A DNA stretch of 64,000 nucleotides from assembly GCA_964419145.1 (NCBI GenBank), contig CAYQOM010000003.1, positions 372,001-436,000 on the forward strand. Direction: 5' to 3'. This DNA comes from UBA2336 sp964419145. GTDB lineage: Bacteria; Bacteroidota; Bacteroidia; Cytophagales; Cyclobacteriaceae. This document shows, piece by piece, positions 36,598 through 46,105 of this stretch (position 1 is its first letter; each line of letters opens with the position of its first letter). The notes below the pieces were generated by a model. It saw only the letters and a program-made list of their open reading frames with translations, was not told where the DNA came from and searched no databases. The translations under genes and the position numbers were made by a program.

Positions 36598-37404
36598 ATG
36601 AGTGATCAACAAGAATATCAAGAAATACCACAGAAAAGTGACCCCATCTTGTCAAAAACAAAAACCTGGACTCGTTACCTGACTGAATTTATCTTACTTT
36701 TTCTTGCTGTCTTCTTAGGTTTTTTGGCAGAGAACTATCGTGAAAAGATATCGGAAGAACAACAAGCAAAGGAGTTAGCTCTGAACCTTTATGATGAACT
36801 TCTATCCGACTCAATTATTATTCATACAAGCATTAATAGAAGACAGGAAAAAGATTCAGCACTTACCAGATTCAAAAATTATGTGCTAGATAGTAATTTG
36901 CAAAGACCCTCCAAAGAGTACATCCTGAATTTTTATAAGGGCTTAATGATTAATTCAAGATTCTATCCTAAAGACGTAGTACTTGAACAATTAAAAAACT
37001 CTGGATCCCTTCGTTATTTTCAAAGCAAAGAGATTCAGCAATTGATTGGAGTTTTATCGGTTGCAATTTACAACATACGTGTCGGAAATGACTTTGAACT
37101 TGAATTTAATCACACTCAGCTGATACCTTTTATTATTCATCATAATGACCAAAGGTTCTTTGACGAGTTAACTCAAAATGGATTGATCTCAATATCTCAA
37201 GGACTAAATTTATATAGTGAAGGAAAGGTAAACACTTTGTATCACATAGGTAATTTATCTGAGTTTAACAGGGAAACAGCCAGCAATATGTTAGGGATGC
37301 ACCGGCATGCTCACAACGGCACGACAAATAGTTTTTACTCTTCGTATATTGATGTGAATAAAAGATTACTCGCGGCACTACGTAAGGAATATAAAATCAA
37401 GTGA
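36598..37404 (+). CDS. Hypothetical single-span membrane protein
   Basis: I do not recognise a named function for this 268-residue protein. A single hydrophobic segment (about residues 23-43) with the stretch FILLFLAVFLGFLAENYRE is followed by a long charged helical region. Similar proteins with this opening are frequent in Bacteroidota. I chose the ATG at 36598 over an in-frame TTG three codons upstream. The preceding 200 bases after purB hold no gene; I see only a small GCTTGC/GCAAGC hairpin at 36435-36451. The base composition is more AT-rich than its neighbours, which might point to later acquisition. Confidence 0.7.
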   Translation: MSDQQEYQEIPQKSDPILSKTKTWTRYLTEFILLFLAVFLGFLAENYREKISEEQQAKELALNLYDELLSDSIIIHTSINRRQEKDSALTRFKNYVLDSNLQRPSKEYILNFYKGLMINSRFYPKDVVLEQLKNSGSLRYFQSKEIQQLIGVLSVAIYNIRVGNDFELEFNHTQLIPFIIHHNDQRFFDELTQNGLISISQGLNLYSEGKVNTLYHIGNLSEFNRETASNMLGMHRHAHNGTTNSFYSSYIDVNKRLLAALRKEYKIK

Positions 37405-37444
37405 GGCGAGGCTTAGCGTCCTTAACCCCCAAAGTGAATACTAA

Positions 37445-38254
37445 TCATTTCGAGCCCCTCAACTCATCCATCCTTCTCAACCCCTTCTTCACCAACCTGC
37501 CTCGCACCACATCCGCCAGCCAGGGCCACGCACCTGCCAGTCGCGCCAGTAAACCACGGCTTGCGGGAATGGTGACTTCCCGTTTTTTGGTTCGCATCAC
37601 CTCCAGGATTTCGGCAACCACATGTTCAGGCGTAAGTACTTTTTTACTACCCGAAAATACAAGTGCAGTTTCTTCGCGGTATTGAAGTTCCAGGTCGTAC
37701 ATGGGTGTTTTCACCAAATCGGGGCACACTACGCTGATGGTTACGCCAAAGGGTGCATACTCATGTGCGGCTGCCAATGAAAATCCACGTACCGCAAACT
37801 TCGAAGCGCTGTACAACGCAATGCCCGGCACAGGCGCAATGCCGGCCAACGAAGCAATGTTGATGATGTGTCCGTGGCCTTGCTTTTTCATTTGTGCACC
37901 AACCGTGTGCGTGCCGTATAACGTGCCTTTTGTATTGATGTCGATGTGCCGGTCAATGTCGCTTACCGGAACATTATAAATAAAACCGGGTTGCACGATG
38001 CCTGCAAAGTTTACGAGGTAATCGATGGTACCAAATTTTTCCACCACACGTTCGGTCATGTTTTTCCAACCAGCAGCATCACGCACATCCAACGCATAAA
38101 ACATCAACTGATCAGAAGCCGGTAAAGCCGCCTGAATCTTATCAAGTTTAATATCCACCAAACACAACCGGTATTGTTGTACATGCAAGGCGTGCGCAAA
38201 GGCAAACCCAATGCCGCTGTTTGCTCCGGTGATGATGGCCACGGGTTTAGTCAT
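37445..38254 (-). CDS. SDR-family oxidoreductase, ketosphinganine-reductase-like
   Basis: This 269-residue enzyme has the cofactor motif TGANSGIG near the N-terminus, NFAG, and the catalytic pair in YSASK. After it comes ISVVCPDLVKTPM and a C-terminal tail with a hydrophobic patch. The arrangement resembles 3-ketodihydrosphingosine reductases as well as general SDRs. Its start overlaps the end of the ceramidase gene by eight bases (ATGACTAA), so the two are translationally coupled. A lipid role is supported by this pairing but not proven. Confidence 0.8.
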   Translation of the reverse strand: MTKPVAIITGANSGIGFAFAHALHVQQYRLCLVDIKLDKIQAALPASDQLMFYALDVRDAAGWKNMTERVVEKFGTIDYLVNFAGIVQPGFIYNVPVSDIDRHIDINTKGTLYGTHTVGAQMKKQGHGHIINIASLAGIAPVPGIALYSASKFAVRGFSLAAAHEYAPFGVTISVVCPDLVKTPMYDLELQYREETALVFSGSKKVLTPEHVVAEILEVMRTKKREVTIPASRGLLARLAGAWPWLADVVRGRLVKKGLRRMDELRGSK

Positions 38255-39614
38255 GAGATTGATTTTTTCCAGCTTGATCGATCATTGCTTCTATACACGT
38301 GGTAACATACGCGCCCGTTCCGTAGCCGTACCAATTCATCAGTCGGGTTTCGTAGTGGTTGGTTTCAAAGTATTTGTCGGGCGTAACATACCCGATATAC
38401 CCGCCATTGAAGCTGGTGACCATGGGCATTAAATCATACGCAGCACCTTGCTGATCAAGTTGGGCATGAAACTCACCGGAGTAATCACACGGTGTACCCA
38501 ACATCAACACATCACCCAATTGCAACGCGGTAAGAAAAACAGGATACTCCCCAAAAGCCGAACGAAACACCCACGAGCGCAACCGTAAATTACCCATAAG
38601 CTTGGGTTGCGGATCATTTAACATCAACCCTACCCGATAAAAATTCACTGTGTTCTGTTCAACAGGTTTCAGATTTGAAGTAGAGGCTGTCACTGCCTGT
38701 GTCAATTCTGCGGCCATCCAGCCGATGCAATCATCACCACCTTTGGGCACCTTACACGCATGACTGCCCACCGCGCCCGCCAGAAACATGGCAAAGGAAT
38801 AACCGCTGGCTTCCACACTGTCGACAAGCGCCCCGGGATAATCGCGCGAAATGCGTAAATCCCGTGACGACAAGCAGGTGGCATGTGCCGCATAACTCAG
38901 CATAATTTGTTTGGTGCTATCGGCAAATTCAAATTCAATGATGCGCAGCAAAGAATCTACCGGGCCATCTTTGATTAAGCGGTTTCGCACAACGTGGGGT
39001 ACAGGGATAGTTCCCGTTCGTAGCGTAGCGGATTTCTGTTTACGTGCAGCCCTTTGAATACTGGTTTTGATTTGATCCACAATAAAACGAACCACATCGG
39101 TACTAAAGTCGCCATACAAAAGAGAAGCTGCTCCTGCTCCCCAGTTACCAATGCTGTTATGGCTGTGCGTTGCTCCGAGATAGGTATTTTCCAATGAGAA
39201 ACCAATGGAAGGCAATTCTTCTTCAAGCAGTTGCGTTGCCAAGGGTGGAATGATGAGCAGATCAGCGCTAACAATCGCCACCCTTCGTGTTCCGTTGTCA
39301 ATCACCATCGCCCGTACAAAAACAGAATCGCGAATTTCAGTGTAAAGTTTTCCTCTTCGTTTGCCATACCCGGCAGTGGCAACAGGAAAAGGCGGTACCA
39401 GGCTTTCCTTGGCTGAGCCGACATTAAAATATTCAGCACGTGCAGTCTCGACAGATGGCCATGCACCAATGCGCTGCTTCATTTCTTCCAGCATAGCAGA
39501 TCGATCGATCTTGCGATTAACAGGAGCAACGGTGATCAATGCCAGCAGAAGCAAGAACGCCAACACAACAAGAACGGTCTTACCAACACCACGGAAAATT
39601 TTCTTAACCTTCAT
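38247..39614 (-). CDS. Neutral/alkaline ceramidase-like protein, membrane-anchored
   Basis: This 455-residue protein has an N-terminal membrane segment (about 11-30) and a neutral-ceramidase-type N-terminal domain. Recognisable are ATAGYGKRRGKLYTEI-like opening strands, VRAMVIDNGTRRVAIVSADLL, and the metal-site motif GATHSHN, with YAAHATCL further on. Neutral ceramidases cleave the amide of ceramides; this protein is shorter than the full-length secreted enzymes (about 650-700) and lacks their C-terminal domain. It is the first gene of a pair with the SDR. Confidence 0.8.
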   Translation of the reverse strand: MKVKKIFRGVGKTVLVVLAFLLLLALITVAPVNRKIDRSAMLEEMKQRIGAWPSVETARAEYFNVGSAKESLVPPFPVATAGYGKRRGKLYTEIRDSVFVRAMVIDNGTRRVAIVSADLLIIPPLATQLLEEELPSIGFSLENTYLGATHSHNSIGNWGAGAASLLYGDFSTDVVRFIVDQIKTSIQRAARKQKSATLRTGTIPVPHVVRNRLIKDGPVDSLLRIIEFEFADSTKQIMLSYAAHATCLSSRDLRISRDYPGALVDSVEASGYSFAMFLAGAVGSHACKVPKGGDDCIGWMAAELTQAVTASTSNLKPVEQNTVNFYRVGLMLNDPQPKLMGNLRLRSWVFRSAFGEYPVFLTALQLGDVLMLGTPCDYSGEFHAQLDQQGAAYDLMPMVTSFNGGYIGYVTPDKYFETNHYETRLMNWYGYGTGAYVTTCIEAMIDQAGKNQSHD

Positions 39615-39676
39615 GTGGCGTTAAGTTAAGGAAAAGCTGCGATTCCTTGTCGGATAACGAGGTAATTCCGGATTTA

Positions 39677-41152
39677 CTATTCCTCAGGCGTATACAGTAA
39701 CCTGCGGTTGGAGAAATCGTAAAGCGTTAGTCTGCGCAGGTCGTAGTAGGCAGTCCAGTATGCACGAAGGGCACCGACATAACTACGCTTGGCTGCATCC
39801 TTCTCCATTAAAGCATTGTTAAGATTGGTGATATCCAATTTTCCAATGAGGTAGCGATTTTGAGAAACAACATATCGTTCTAAACCCACCTCATCAGATT
39901 TTTTTGTAATTTCAATTTGACTAAGCAAGACTTCAAATTGCCTAACTAATGTAATAATCTCCTGCTCAAAGTTTACCTCATCCTGGGCTATGACATAATC
40001 ATTCAATTTCTTATTTGCGATAGCCGTTTGCATACGCGCCTGATTCCGTCCCCAATCAATTACCGGTACATTAAGTGTTAACCCAAAGGTTTGCTGCTGT
40101 GTAGGGTCCTGATAAATATCAGATAATGCAAAACCATTATTATTCAAACCAAAAGCAGCCGTCAGGTTCGTTTGAAAACGCTGGCCTCGTGCTTGCGCCA
40201 CTTCACGTTCGGCTTCAATCTTTCTCCGTTCAAATGCAATAAAATCAGCCCGATTCTGCTTAGCTAATTGTAATGCCTCATCAACCGTTACAAACAAAGG
40301 AGGAATGGTTTCCGGTAACACCAATTCAAACTCTTCATTATCGCGTAAGCCCAGGTAGCTTCTCATCTGTAACCGCGCTATCTGCAAATTAATTTTGGCT
40401 TGTGTTACATCCTGGCGCGAACGCAGCAACTGCAATTCAGCCTGTAGTAATTTATCCTTTGGTGTGGTGCCTATATTGTAACGCCCTTCTTCTATTTTGT
40501 AAATGGTGTCATTATTGGCAAGGTTAAACTCTGCTATTTGTAGATTGATTTGCGCATCCAACACATTAAAGAATCTATTTACAGCCTCTGCAGAAATAGA
40601 CTCCATTTCTTCCACGTAACTCCTTTTTGATTCTTCATAACGCAATGGCTCAGTGCGCCTGTCCCATCGTAATTGATTGAAAGCAAAGATGGGCTGATTC
40701 AATTGGATATTCATCACTGTTCCGCCCCATTGTTCAGCAAAAATCGGATCGCTTGGATTATAGTTACGGAAGAGTTGGAGACTAGAATTTACAGAAACTG
40801 TACCGCCCGTAAAGGAAATCGGCTGGACCAAACCCAAATTAAGATTATTGTTCGATTGTTCAATTGGTGTGTACCGGAAAGAACCATCCTGCTGTGGCGC
40901 CTGACTAACACTTTTGGAGTACGCAGGTACCGTACCGTTCAAACGCAATTGCGGATTATAATTCGAGCGGAAAAACCGATACTGCCAGTAGCGGTTTTCC
41001 TTTCGCGTTTCGGCTTGTTTTGAAAGAGGAGATTGTGATTTGGCCAGCTCAATCACATCCATGAGTCCGTATTGCTTCTGCTGAGCATCTGCTTCTACAC
41101 ACGCGAACAAGCTTATCCACGCAATCAAAAAAAGTGATCGGATTTTATTCAT
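39677..41152 (-). CDS. TolC-family outer-membrane efflux protein
   Basis: This 491-residue protein is the outer-membrane channel of a tripartite efflux pump. It has a signal peptide (IAWISLFACVEADAQ) and two repeats of the long helical hairpins typical of TolC, with the second repeat around QARGQRFQTNLTAAFGL. I chose the ATG at 41152 (MNKIRSLF), which overlaps the permease stop in ATGAATAA, instead of an ATG 17 codons upstream, because it gives a proper signal peptide. It is the last gene of the efflux operon. Confidence 0.93.
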   Translation of the reverse strand: MNKIRSLFLIAWISLFACVEADAQQKQYGLMDVIELAKSQSPLSKQAETRKENRYWQYRFFRSNYNPQLRLNGTVPAYSKSVSQAPQQDGSFRYTPIEQSNNNLNLGLVQPISFTGGTVSVNSSLQLFRNYNPSDPIFAEQWGGTVMNIQLNQPIFAFNQLRWDRRTEPLRYEESKRSYVEEMESISAEAVNRFFNVLDAQINLQIAEFNLANNDTIYKIEEGRYNIGTTPKDKLLQAELQLLRSRQDVTQAKINLQIARLQMRSYLGLRDNEEFELVLPETIPPLFVTVDEALQLAKQNRADFIAFERRKIEAEREVAQARGQRFQTNLTAAFGLNNNGFALSDIYQDPTQQQTFGLTLNVPVIDWGRNQARMQTAIANKKLNDYVIAQDEVNFEQEIITLVRQFEVLLSQIEITKKSDEVGLERYVVSQNRYLIGKLDITNLNNALMEKDAAKRSYVGALRAYWTAYYDLRRLTLYDFSNRRLLYTPEE

Positions 41153-42509
41153 AACGTAACGATGTAATGGGGTCTTGTAATGCAGCCTTTCGTGCCGGGG
41201 CAATCCCGAAAATCAACCCTACCGTTGCGGCAACACCAAAAGATAAAATGATAGAAGTAAAACTGATTACGGTGGGAATATTCGCAAACGAAGAAACCAA
41301 TACAGCCAGGGTAATACCCAGCGCCACACCAATTATTCCTCCGCTGATACTGATCATCACAGCTTCAAACAAAAATTGCTGAATAATGTCTGTTTTCTGT
41401 GCACCTATCGCCAGACGCAAACCAATTTCCTTAATACGCTCCAGCACGGAGGCCAGCATGATGTTCATAATGCCAATGCCTCCTACCAATAATGAAATAC
41501 CGGCAATGGCACCCAGTACATAATTAAAAATATCGTTGGTGCGTTGTTGTTGCTTGAGTAGCAATTCAGGGATTTCAATTTCATAATCGACTACACCGTA
41601 GTGTTTGCGCTCCAACAAGCGCGAAAGTATCTCTGCGGTAGGTGTTAACGATTCCGTTTCGCCAACCTGAATAACCAGTCGATCTAACTGATGATAGTTT
41701 ACTGCCGGGCCGGTATCTTCTTCGCCTCCGCCATCACCGGTTATGATAATGATGCGACCCCGACTGAAGTTCTGCATTGGGTTGAGGCTGTTTTGGGTAA
41801 TCATGTCGCGGTTCTTGTAGCGAATGAGTACCGTTTGCAGTGGCGTGTACACATCCATGTTAAAATCACGGATGCCCAGTTTGGCAATGCTGCTCTCGGA
41901 TACATACCGCTCTTTCATCACCCCGATAATCGTCAGCCAGTTGGGACCAACCTTTATGGATTTACCGATTGGATTTTCCGCAGGGAAAAATTTTGATCGA
42001 ATTGAATTGCCGATAATGCAAACCGGTGCCCCGATTTTCAAATGCTCACTGGTAAACATCGTGCCATCAGAGAGTTCAAAATTATAGATCTCAAAGTATG
42101 CAGGCTCAACGCCAACTAATTTTGCCGACCTGCGAATACCACTTTTGATTATGGTTGATTCCAAAATGATTTCCGGACTGAGTTTGGTGATGCCGGGAAT
42201 CGTGTTCTGAATACTTTCCAGGTCGCGCACAGTAAGGCCGGGTGAAAATTTCTTTTTTTCTTTCTCAGCCGATGCCTCTTCAATTTTTGTTTCTTCCTGC
42301 TCAACGATGGGCTTTACCACAATGTTGTTCACCCCTACCAACTTGATCTGGTCGAGTATCTCCTGCTGGGCCCCGTTACCAATGGCTAACATGGCAATAA
42401 CCGCAGCCACTCCGAAAATAATACCCAACGCAGTAAGCAACGACCGCAGCTTGTTGGCAATCACTGCGTCAATGGCGATGTAGAGGTTGGCAAAAATTCG
42501 TTCCTTCAT
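41145..42509 (-). CDS. MacB-type ABC transporter permease, without ATPase domain
   Basis: This 454-residue inner-membrane protein has a first membrane segment at about 20-43, a large periplasmic MacB-like domain (about 45-325) and three membrane segments in the FtsX domain at the C-terminus (about 327-445). The N-terminal ATPase found in MacB is absent and no separate ATPase gene lies in the operon. It sits between the adaptor (24 bases away) and TolC (eight-base overlap). It probably exports a compound or peptide together with these two. Confidence 0.93.
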   Translation of the reverse strand: MKERIFANLYIAIDAVIANKLRSLLTALGIIFGVAAVIAMLAIGNGAQQEILDQIKLVGVNNIVVKPIVEQEETKIEEASAEKEKKKFSPGLTVRDLESIQNTIPGITKLSPEIILESTIIKSGIRRSAKLVGVEPAYFEIYNFELSDGTMFTSEHLKIGAPVCIIGNSIRSKFFPAENPIGKSIKVGPNWLTIIGVMKERYVSESSIAKLGIRDFNMDVYTPLQTVLIRYKNRDMITQNSLNPMQNFSRGRIIIITGDGGGEEDTGPAVNYHQLDRLVIQVGETESLTPTAEILSRLLERKHYGVVDYEIEIPELLLKQQQRTNDIFNYVLGAIAGISLLVGGIGIMNIMLASVLERIKEIGLRLAIGAQKTDIIQQFLFEAVMISISGGIIGVALGITLAVLVSSFANIPTVISFTSIILSFGVAATVGLIFGIAPARKAALQDPITSLRYE

Positions 42510-42533
42510 GATATAATTAATAGAGAAGGTAAC

Positions 42534-43946
42534 TTATTGTCCGGCTGGCTTCGTACCACCTTGCTTTCTTCCTTCCCTGCGCGGTCCGCCCTGTTGTGGC
42601 TGACCATTGGTTGAAATTTTCACTACCTCCCCATTTGGAAGGGTGATGGTTTGTTCTTCCGGCTGGATGTTTTGCTCAGGTTCTGGCTTCTTACGTTTTC
42701 CATCCATCTCTGGCAACAAGCGAATATCGCCATCTGTGTTTGCGGGGAGTGACAAATACAATCGCTCACCTTCTGTTAATCCTGCTAATATAACGGCATC
42801 ATTTGCATTGGTTTCACCCAACATTACTTCCTGTTTGGTGCCGTTATTCTTAAACACATAAGAAATAGAATCAGCATGACTGTGCAAACACTCCAGTGGA
42901 ATGTACAGCGCACTATCCATCACCAACGTAATAATTTTATTACTGGTCGTCATGGCCGGCCGCAAGGAAGGATCCGTGCCAGCAATCTCTACATCCACCT
43001 GAAAAACTTTTGCATCGCTGTTGGGGCGTTGCTCACCCACATTGGCCACAGTCGTTACCTGGCCAAATAATTTTTTATCCGGATAGGCGTCCAACCCAAT
43101 CTCAACGCGCTGCCCCCTTTTCACCTTCCGTACATCCACTTCATTCACATAGGTTTTCGACATCATCGTAGTAAGGTCGGGAAGCGTGGCTACAACCGGA
43201 TCCCACGTACTGATTTGCGAACCGGCTTTAATCGGTTTTCCATCCCACCCTTTTCGGTAGATGACCATGCCCGGTTCGGGTGCAGAAATATCGAACGTAG
43301 AAATGAGTTGCATCATGCCGTTGTGCTCACCCTGTACTTTGCGCAATTCAGCGTTTACGGTACGCATCTTCTCAACGTTCTGACGCTTTTTGATTTTGTA
43401 ATTTTCCATCGCCTGATCTAACGCACGTTGCGCTTTCTCAAGATTAATTTCATTTTGCTTGATGGTGGCGGGTGGCTCAAACTTGGATTGCTCCAACACG
43501 ATTTTCATTTCCTCCACATTGTAGCGCAGGTTAATCAACTCATCGCGCGATTGACGCATTTGAAGGGTTGTGTCGAGTTGTGTTTGTACGAAGGCCGCTT
43601 GCGCCTTTTCCAACTCTATCTCTTTGTCTTTTATACGTCCCTGAAACTCTGAACGATCCAACGTGGCGATCCAATCACCCTTCTTCACCACCGTTCCTTC
43701 ATTAATAATATTCTGAATGGTGAGGTTATTCACCCGGTATTCGCGTAAGGAAGTTGGTGCCTGAATTTTTACCGAATTTTTAGCCTCCAACTCTCCTGTG
43801 GTTTCAATCTCCACACGGAAGGTTCCACGTTTCACCGTGGCAAAAACATCCACACCATCCGCTTTCTGATTACCCTTTACAATAAACCAGGTGACCAGAA
43901 TAACCACAACAATGCCCGATCCGATAAGAAGGTTTCTTTTATTCAT
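42534..43946 (-). CDS. Efflux periplasmic adaptor (HlyD/MacA-type)
   Basis: This 470-residue membrane-fusion protein has an N-terminal membrane anchor (about 5-23), a lipoyl-like domain with GDWIATLDRSEF, a coiled-coil hairpin (about 105-205), and beta-barrel domains after it. The C-terminal tail (last 40 residues) is rich in Gln, Gly, Arg and Pro. It connects the permease to TolC across the periplasm. It is the first gene of the efflux operon, with a -7 box 19 bases upstream. Confidence 0.93.
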   Translation of the reverse strand: MNKRNLLIGSGIVVVILVTWFIVKGNQKADGVDVFATVKRGTFRVEIETTGELEAKNSVKIQAPTSLREYRVNNLTIQNIINEGTVVKKGDWIATLDRSEFQGRIKDKEIELEKAQAAFVQTQLDTTLQMRQSRDELINLRYNVEEMKIVLEQSKFEPPATIKQNEINLEKAQRALDQAMENYKIKKRQNVEKMRTVNAELRKVQGEHNGMMQLISTFDISAPEPGMVIYRKGWDGKPIKAGSQISTWDPVVATLPDLTTMMSKTYVNEVDVRKVKRGQRVEIGLDAYPDKKLFGQVTTVANVGEQRPNSDAKVFQVDVEIAGTDPSLRPAMTTSNKIITLVMDSALYIPLECLHSHADSISYVFKNNGTKQEVMLGETNANDAVILAGLTEGERLYLSLPANTDGDIRLLPEMDGKRKKPEPEQNIQPEEQTITLPNGEVVKISTNGQPQQGGPRREGRKQGGTKPAGQ

Positions 43947-43965
43947 ACTTGATTTACTTAGTGTA

Positions 43966-44004
43966 CAAAAATAAACGGGTGGTTTTAGATAAGAAAACCA
44001 CCCG
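43966..44004 (-). terminator. Terminator of the sigma operon overlapping the efflux promoter
   Basis: CGGGTGGTTTT (43976-43986) pairs with AAAACCACCCG (43994-44004), an 11-pair stem. On the minus strand it is followed by TTTATTTTTG. The last part of this U-tract, TATTTTTG (43973-43966), is also a full match to the Bacteroidota -7 box and lies 19 bases before the HlyD start. Stop and start signals therefore share bases. Confidence 0.8.
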
Positions 44005-44053
44005 AATAACCAGCTACCCTGCTATGTAAATACCTGGCAGGTTGCAGAAAGTT

Positions 44054-45241
44054 TCACTGCGCTTGTCCTTTTTTAATCGCAATTTTTCCAATGGCCGCTT
44101 CTTTCGTCACTTTACCTGATGCGTAATCCTTTAACACACTGCCCTTTATCGTTAATTCGAGCGAAGCAGGTATGCCGCAACCCTCGCATTTTGTTAATCT
44201 AACGTTAAAGATAAGCGATTCATTGTCACCCAGGCTTTTAACAGTACGGCCATATTCCACTATATTTTCCTTAATATCCTTTTCAAAAGCCGGATATAGT
44301 TCCTTTACCTTCTTATCACGCGCTTCCTGATCTACCTCACTTAATTGTACAGTGGGCATATTGAACAGACGTGAGTTTGGCAATTGGTTACTGCTATAAA
44401 CCCGCATGTAATATACAGCGCCAAAATCCTTCAAACGTTCATAGTATATGCCCTCATCGGTGAAGAAGGTGTTGGAAAGATCGGAACGATACAACCGGTT
44501 GAAAATACTGGACAACAGTTCAAGGTCTGGCTCCACTGCATCAACGGATTCCGTATTGACTACATTGATTTTTTTCAAGGCCTGATCGCGGGTGAGTTTA
44601 CCTTGCTTATGCGCAGTAATATCACCCTTGGTAATTTCAATTGACAGATGCGTACGTTTAGGTGATGTAAAGAACTGATTTACCCAAATGCGTGGCTGGT
44701 CACCACGATTCGTGATCACAATTTTTTCAGTTGGACTAAGTTGACTGATTAAATCACCATAATCCACCAGAAAATCTTTTGCGGCTGAAATAAGTTTTTC
44801 ATTGTAAACCTGACGAATGCTATCCGGATTAATTTCTGTTGCCCGTGCTGTCTTGGCTTTTAAGCGAACGCGCTCCAACTCCTCCTTTGCCTTTTGTTGG
44901 GCTTCACGATCCTCACGGGTTGTGACAGAATAGGTATAACCCCGCGGCATTTCATCTACCCAAACCACTTCACCACCCATGCCCGACATGTTAAAAGCTA
45001 TGGGTGTAGTAAAGTCGGCCGGAAACCGAAACGTTACCCCAAACCCTTCCTGATAGCTGCCCTCCACCTCAAAGCCAAAAAACATGCGCTGTTGATCGAA
45101 TTGTTGCCGAACCAGGGTCTTCAGAATATTTTCCGCTACTTCAATATCGCGCTCCATGCGCGCTTCGTCTATCTTCTGTGCAAATGCAGGCGAGGCCATC
45201 AGCACAATTCCGCTCATCAAAATGCCTATTATCGTTTTCAT
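44054..45241 (-). CDS. Secreted protein of unknown function, third gene of the sigma operon
   Basis: I do not recognise this 395-residue protein. It has a signal peptide ending PAFAQ (about residue 22), then a region rich in charged residues and without membrane segments, so it is likely periplasmic. The C-terminal part has paired cysteines in KCEGC (about residues 352-356), in TKCEGCGIPASLELTIKG. It lies 12 bases behind the anti-sigma-like gene, so it may be a sensor or the main target of this regulatory set. Confidence 0.75.
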   Translation of the reverse strand: MKTIIGILMSGIVLMASPAFAQKIDEARMERDIEVAENILKTLVRQQFDQQRMFFGFEVEGSYQEGFGVTFRFPADFTTPIAFNMSGMGGEVVWVDEMPRGYTYSVTTREDREAQQKAKEELERVRLKAKTARATEINPDSIRQVYNEKLISAAKDFLVDYGDLISQLSPTEKIVITNRGDQPRIWVNQFFTSPKRTHLSIEITKGDITAHKQGKLTRDQALKKINVVNTESVDAVEPDLELLSSIFNRLYRSDLSNTFFTDEGIYYERLKDFGAVYYMRVYSSNQLPNSRLFNMPTVQLSEVDQEARDKKVKELYPAFEKDIKENIVEYGRTVKSLGDNESLIFNVRLTKCEGCGIPASLELTIKGSVLKDYASGKVTKEAAIGKIAIKKGQAQ

Positions 45242-45253
45242 CTTAGTTAAATA

Positions 45254-46105
45254 TTAATTTTTAGTTACCAATGAATTTGTGTTATCCACCGAGCTGATGA
45301 TGCTGGTTAAAATCTGTTCGGTTTCATGTTTGAATAAATCTGTGTTTTGTTCAATCGAGTTTAGTCGTGCCTGAAGCACCTGTAAATCGTTACGGTGTTG
45401 TTGCTCCAGGTATTTGGCGAAATCAATCAAGAGTTCTTCCATATACTTTCGCTGATCCGTTGAGTTCAGGGTGAGGTAATCTTTGATCATCGAAGCATTT
45501 TCAGCCTGCAGGGTTAATGCAAACTGTTGAATCTGATCTTCAGAGGCAGCTGACACGCGCTGCACCAGCTTGTTGAAATCAGCATCCGAACGACTGGCCA
45601 GGTTTGTTCGGATCGATTGATCCAGCTTTTGCTGCGTTTCTGTCCACTGCGCTTGTAATTGATCATTGTTTCGTGTAAGCGATTGGTCAATCATTTCCTG
45701 AACGGCAAAAGCTGATAAACCCGGTTGAACAGGTTCCGTTACCGGTAGTGCTTTCGGTTCACCAAAACGAATCGTGAAAGTATTATCCGTATACGAAAGG
45801 TTGAGCCCGGTTAATTTGCCCACTAACAGAATCAACGTGAGTGAAGCGGCTATACCGATTAACGAACGACCAAAAGGCGTATTCCAGAAGTAACGGGTTT
45901 TGTGATCATCAAATACTATCGGTGGGGCAATCACTTCCTTATCGGGCACGATGGCCAATGCTTTCCGTACAAAAGTCAATGACTCTACTTCCTTCAACGC
46001 TTCCGGATGCTCAGCCAGGTAGCGTTCTACTTGTCTTTTTTCTTCGCCCTGCAGTTCGCCATACAAGTAGCTGATCAGCAGGATTTCATCAGGTTTATAA
46101 TTCAT
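45254..46105 (-). CDS. Anti-sigma-factor-like single-span membrane protein
   Basis: This 283-residue protein starts with a short helical domain (LLISYLYGELQGEEKRQVERYL) of the kind seen in anti-sigma factors, but without the usual HxxxCxxC zinc site. One membrane segment lies at about 86-105. The periplasmic part is helical. It overlaps the sigma gene by 11 bases, and this order (sigma then anti-sigma) is standard. It probably holds the sigma factor at the membrane until a signal arrives. Confidence 0.8.
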   Translation of the reverse strand: MNYKPDEILLISYLYGELQGEEKRQVERYLAEHPEALKEVESLTFVRKALAIVPDKEVIAPPIVFDDHKTRYFWNTPFGRSLIGIAASLTLILLVGKLTGLNLSYTDNTFTIRFGEPKALPVTEPVQPGLSAFAVQEMIDQSLTRNNDQLQAQWTETQQKLDQSIRTNLASRSDADFNKLVQRVSAASEDQIQQFALTLQAENASMIKDYLTLNSTDQRKYMEELLIDFAKYLEQQHRNDLQVLQARLNSIEQNTDLFKHETEQILTSIISSVDNTNSLVTKN

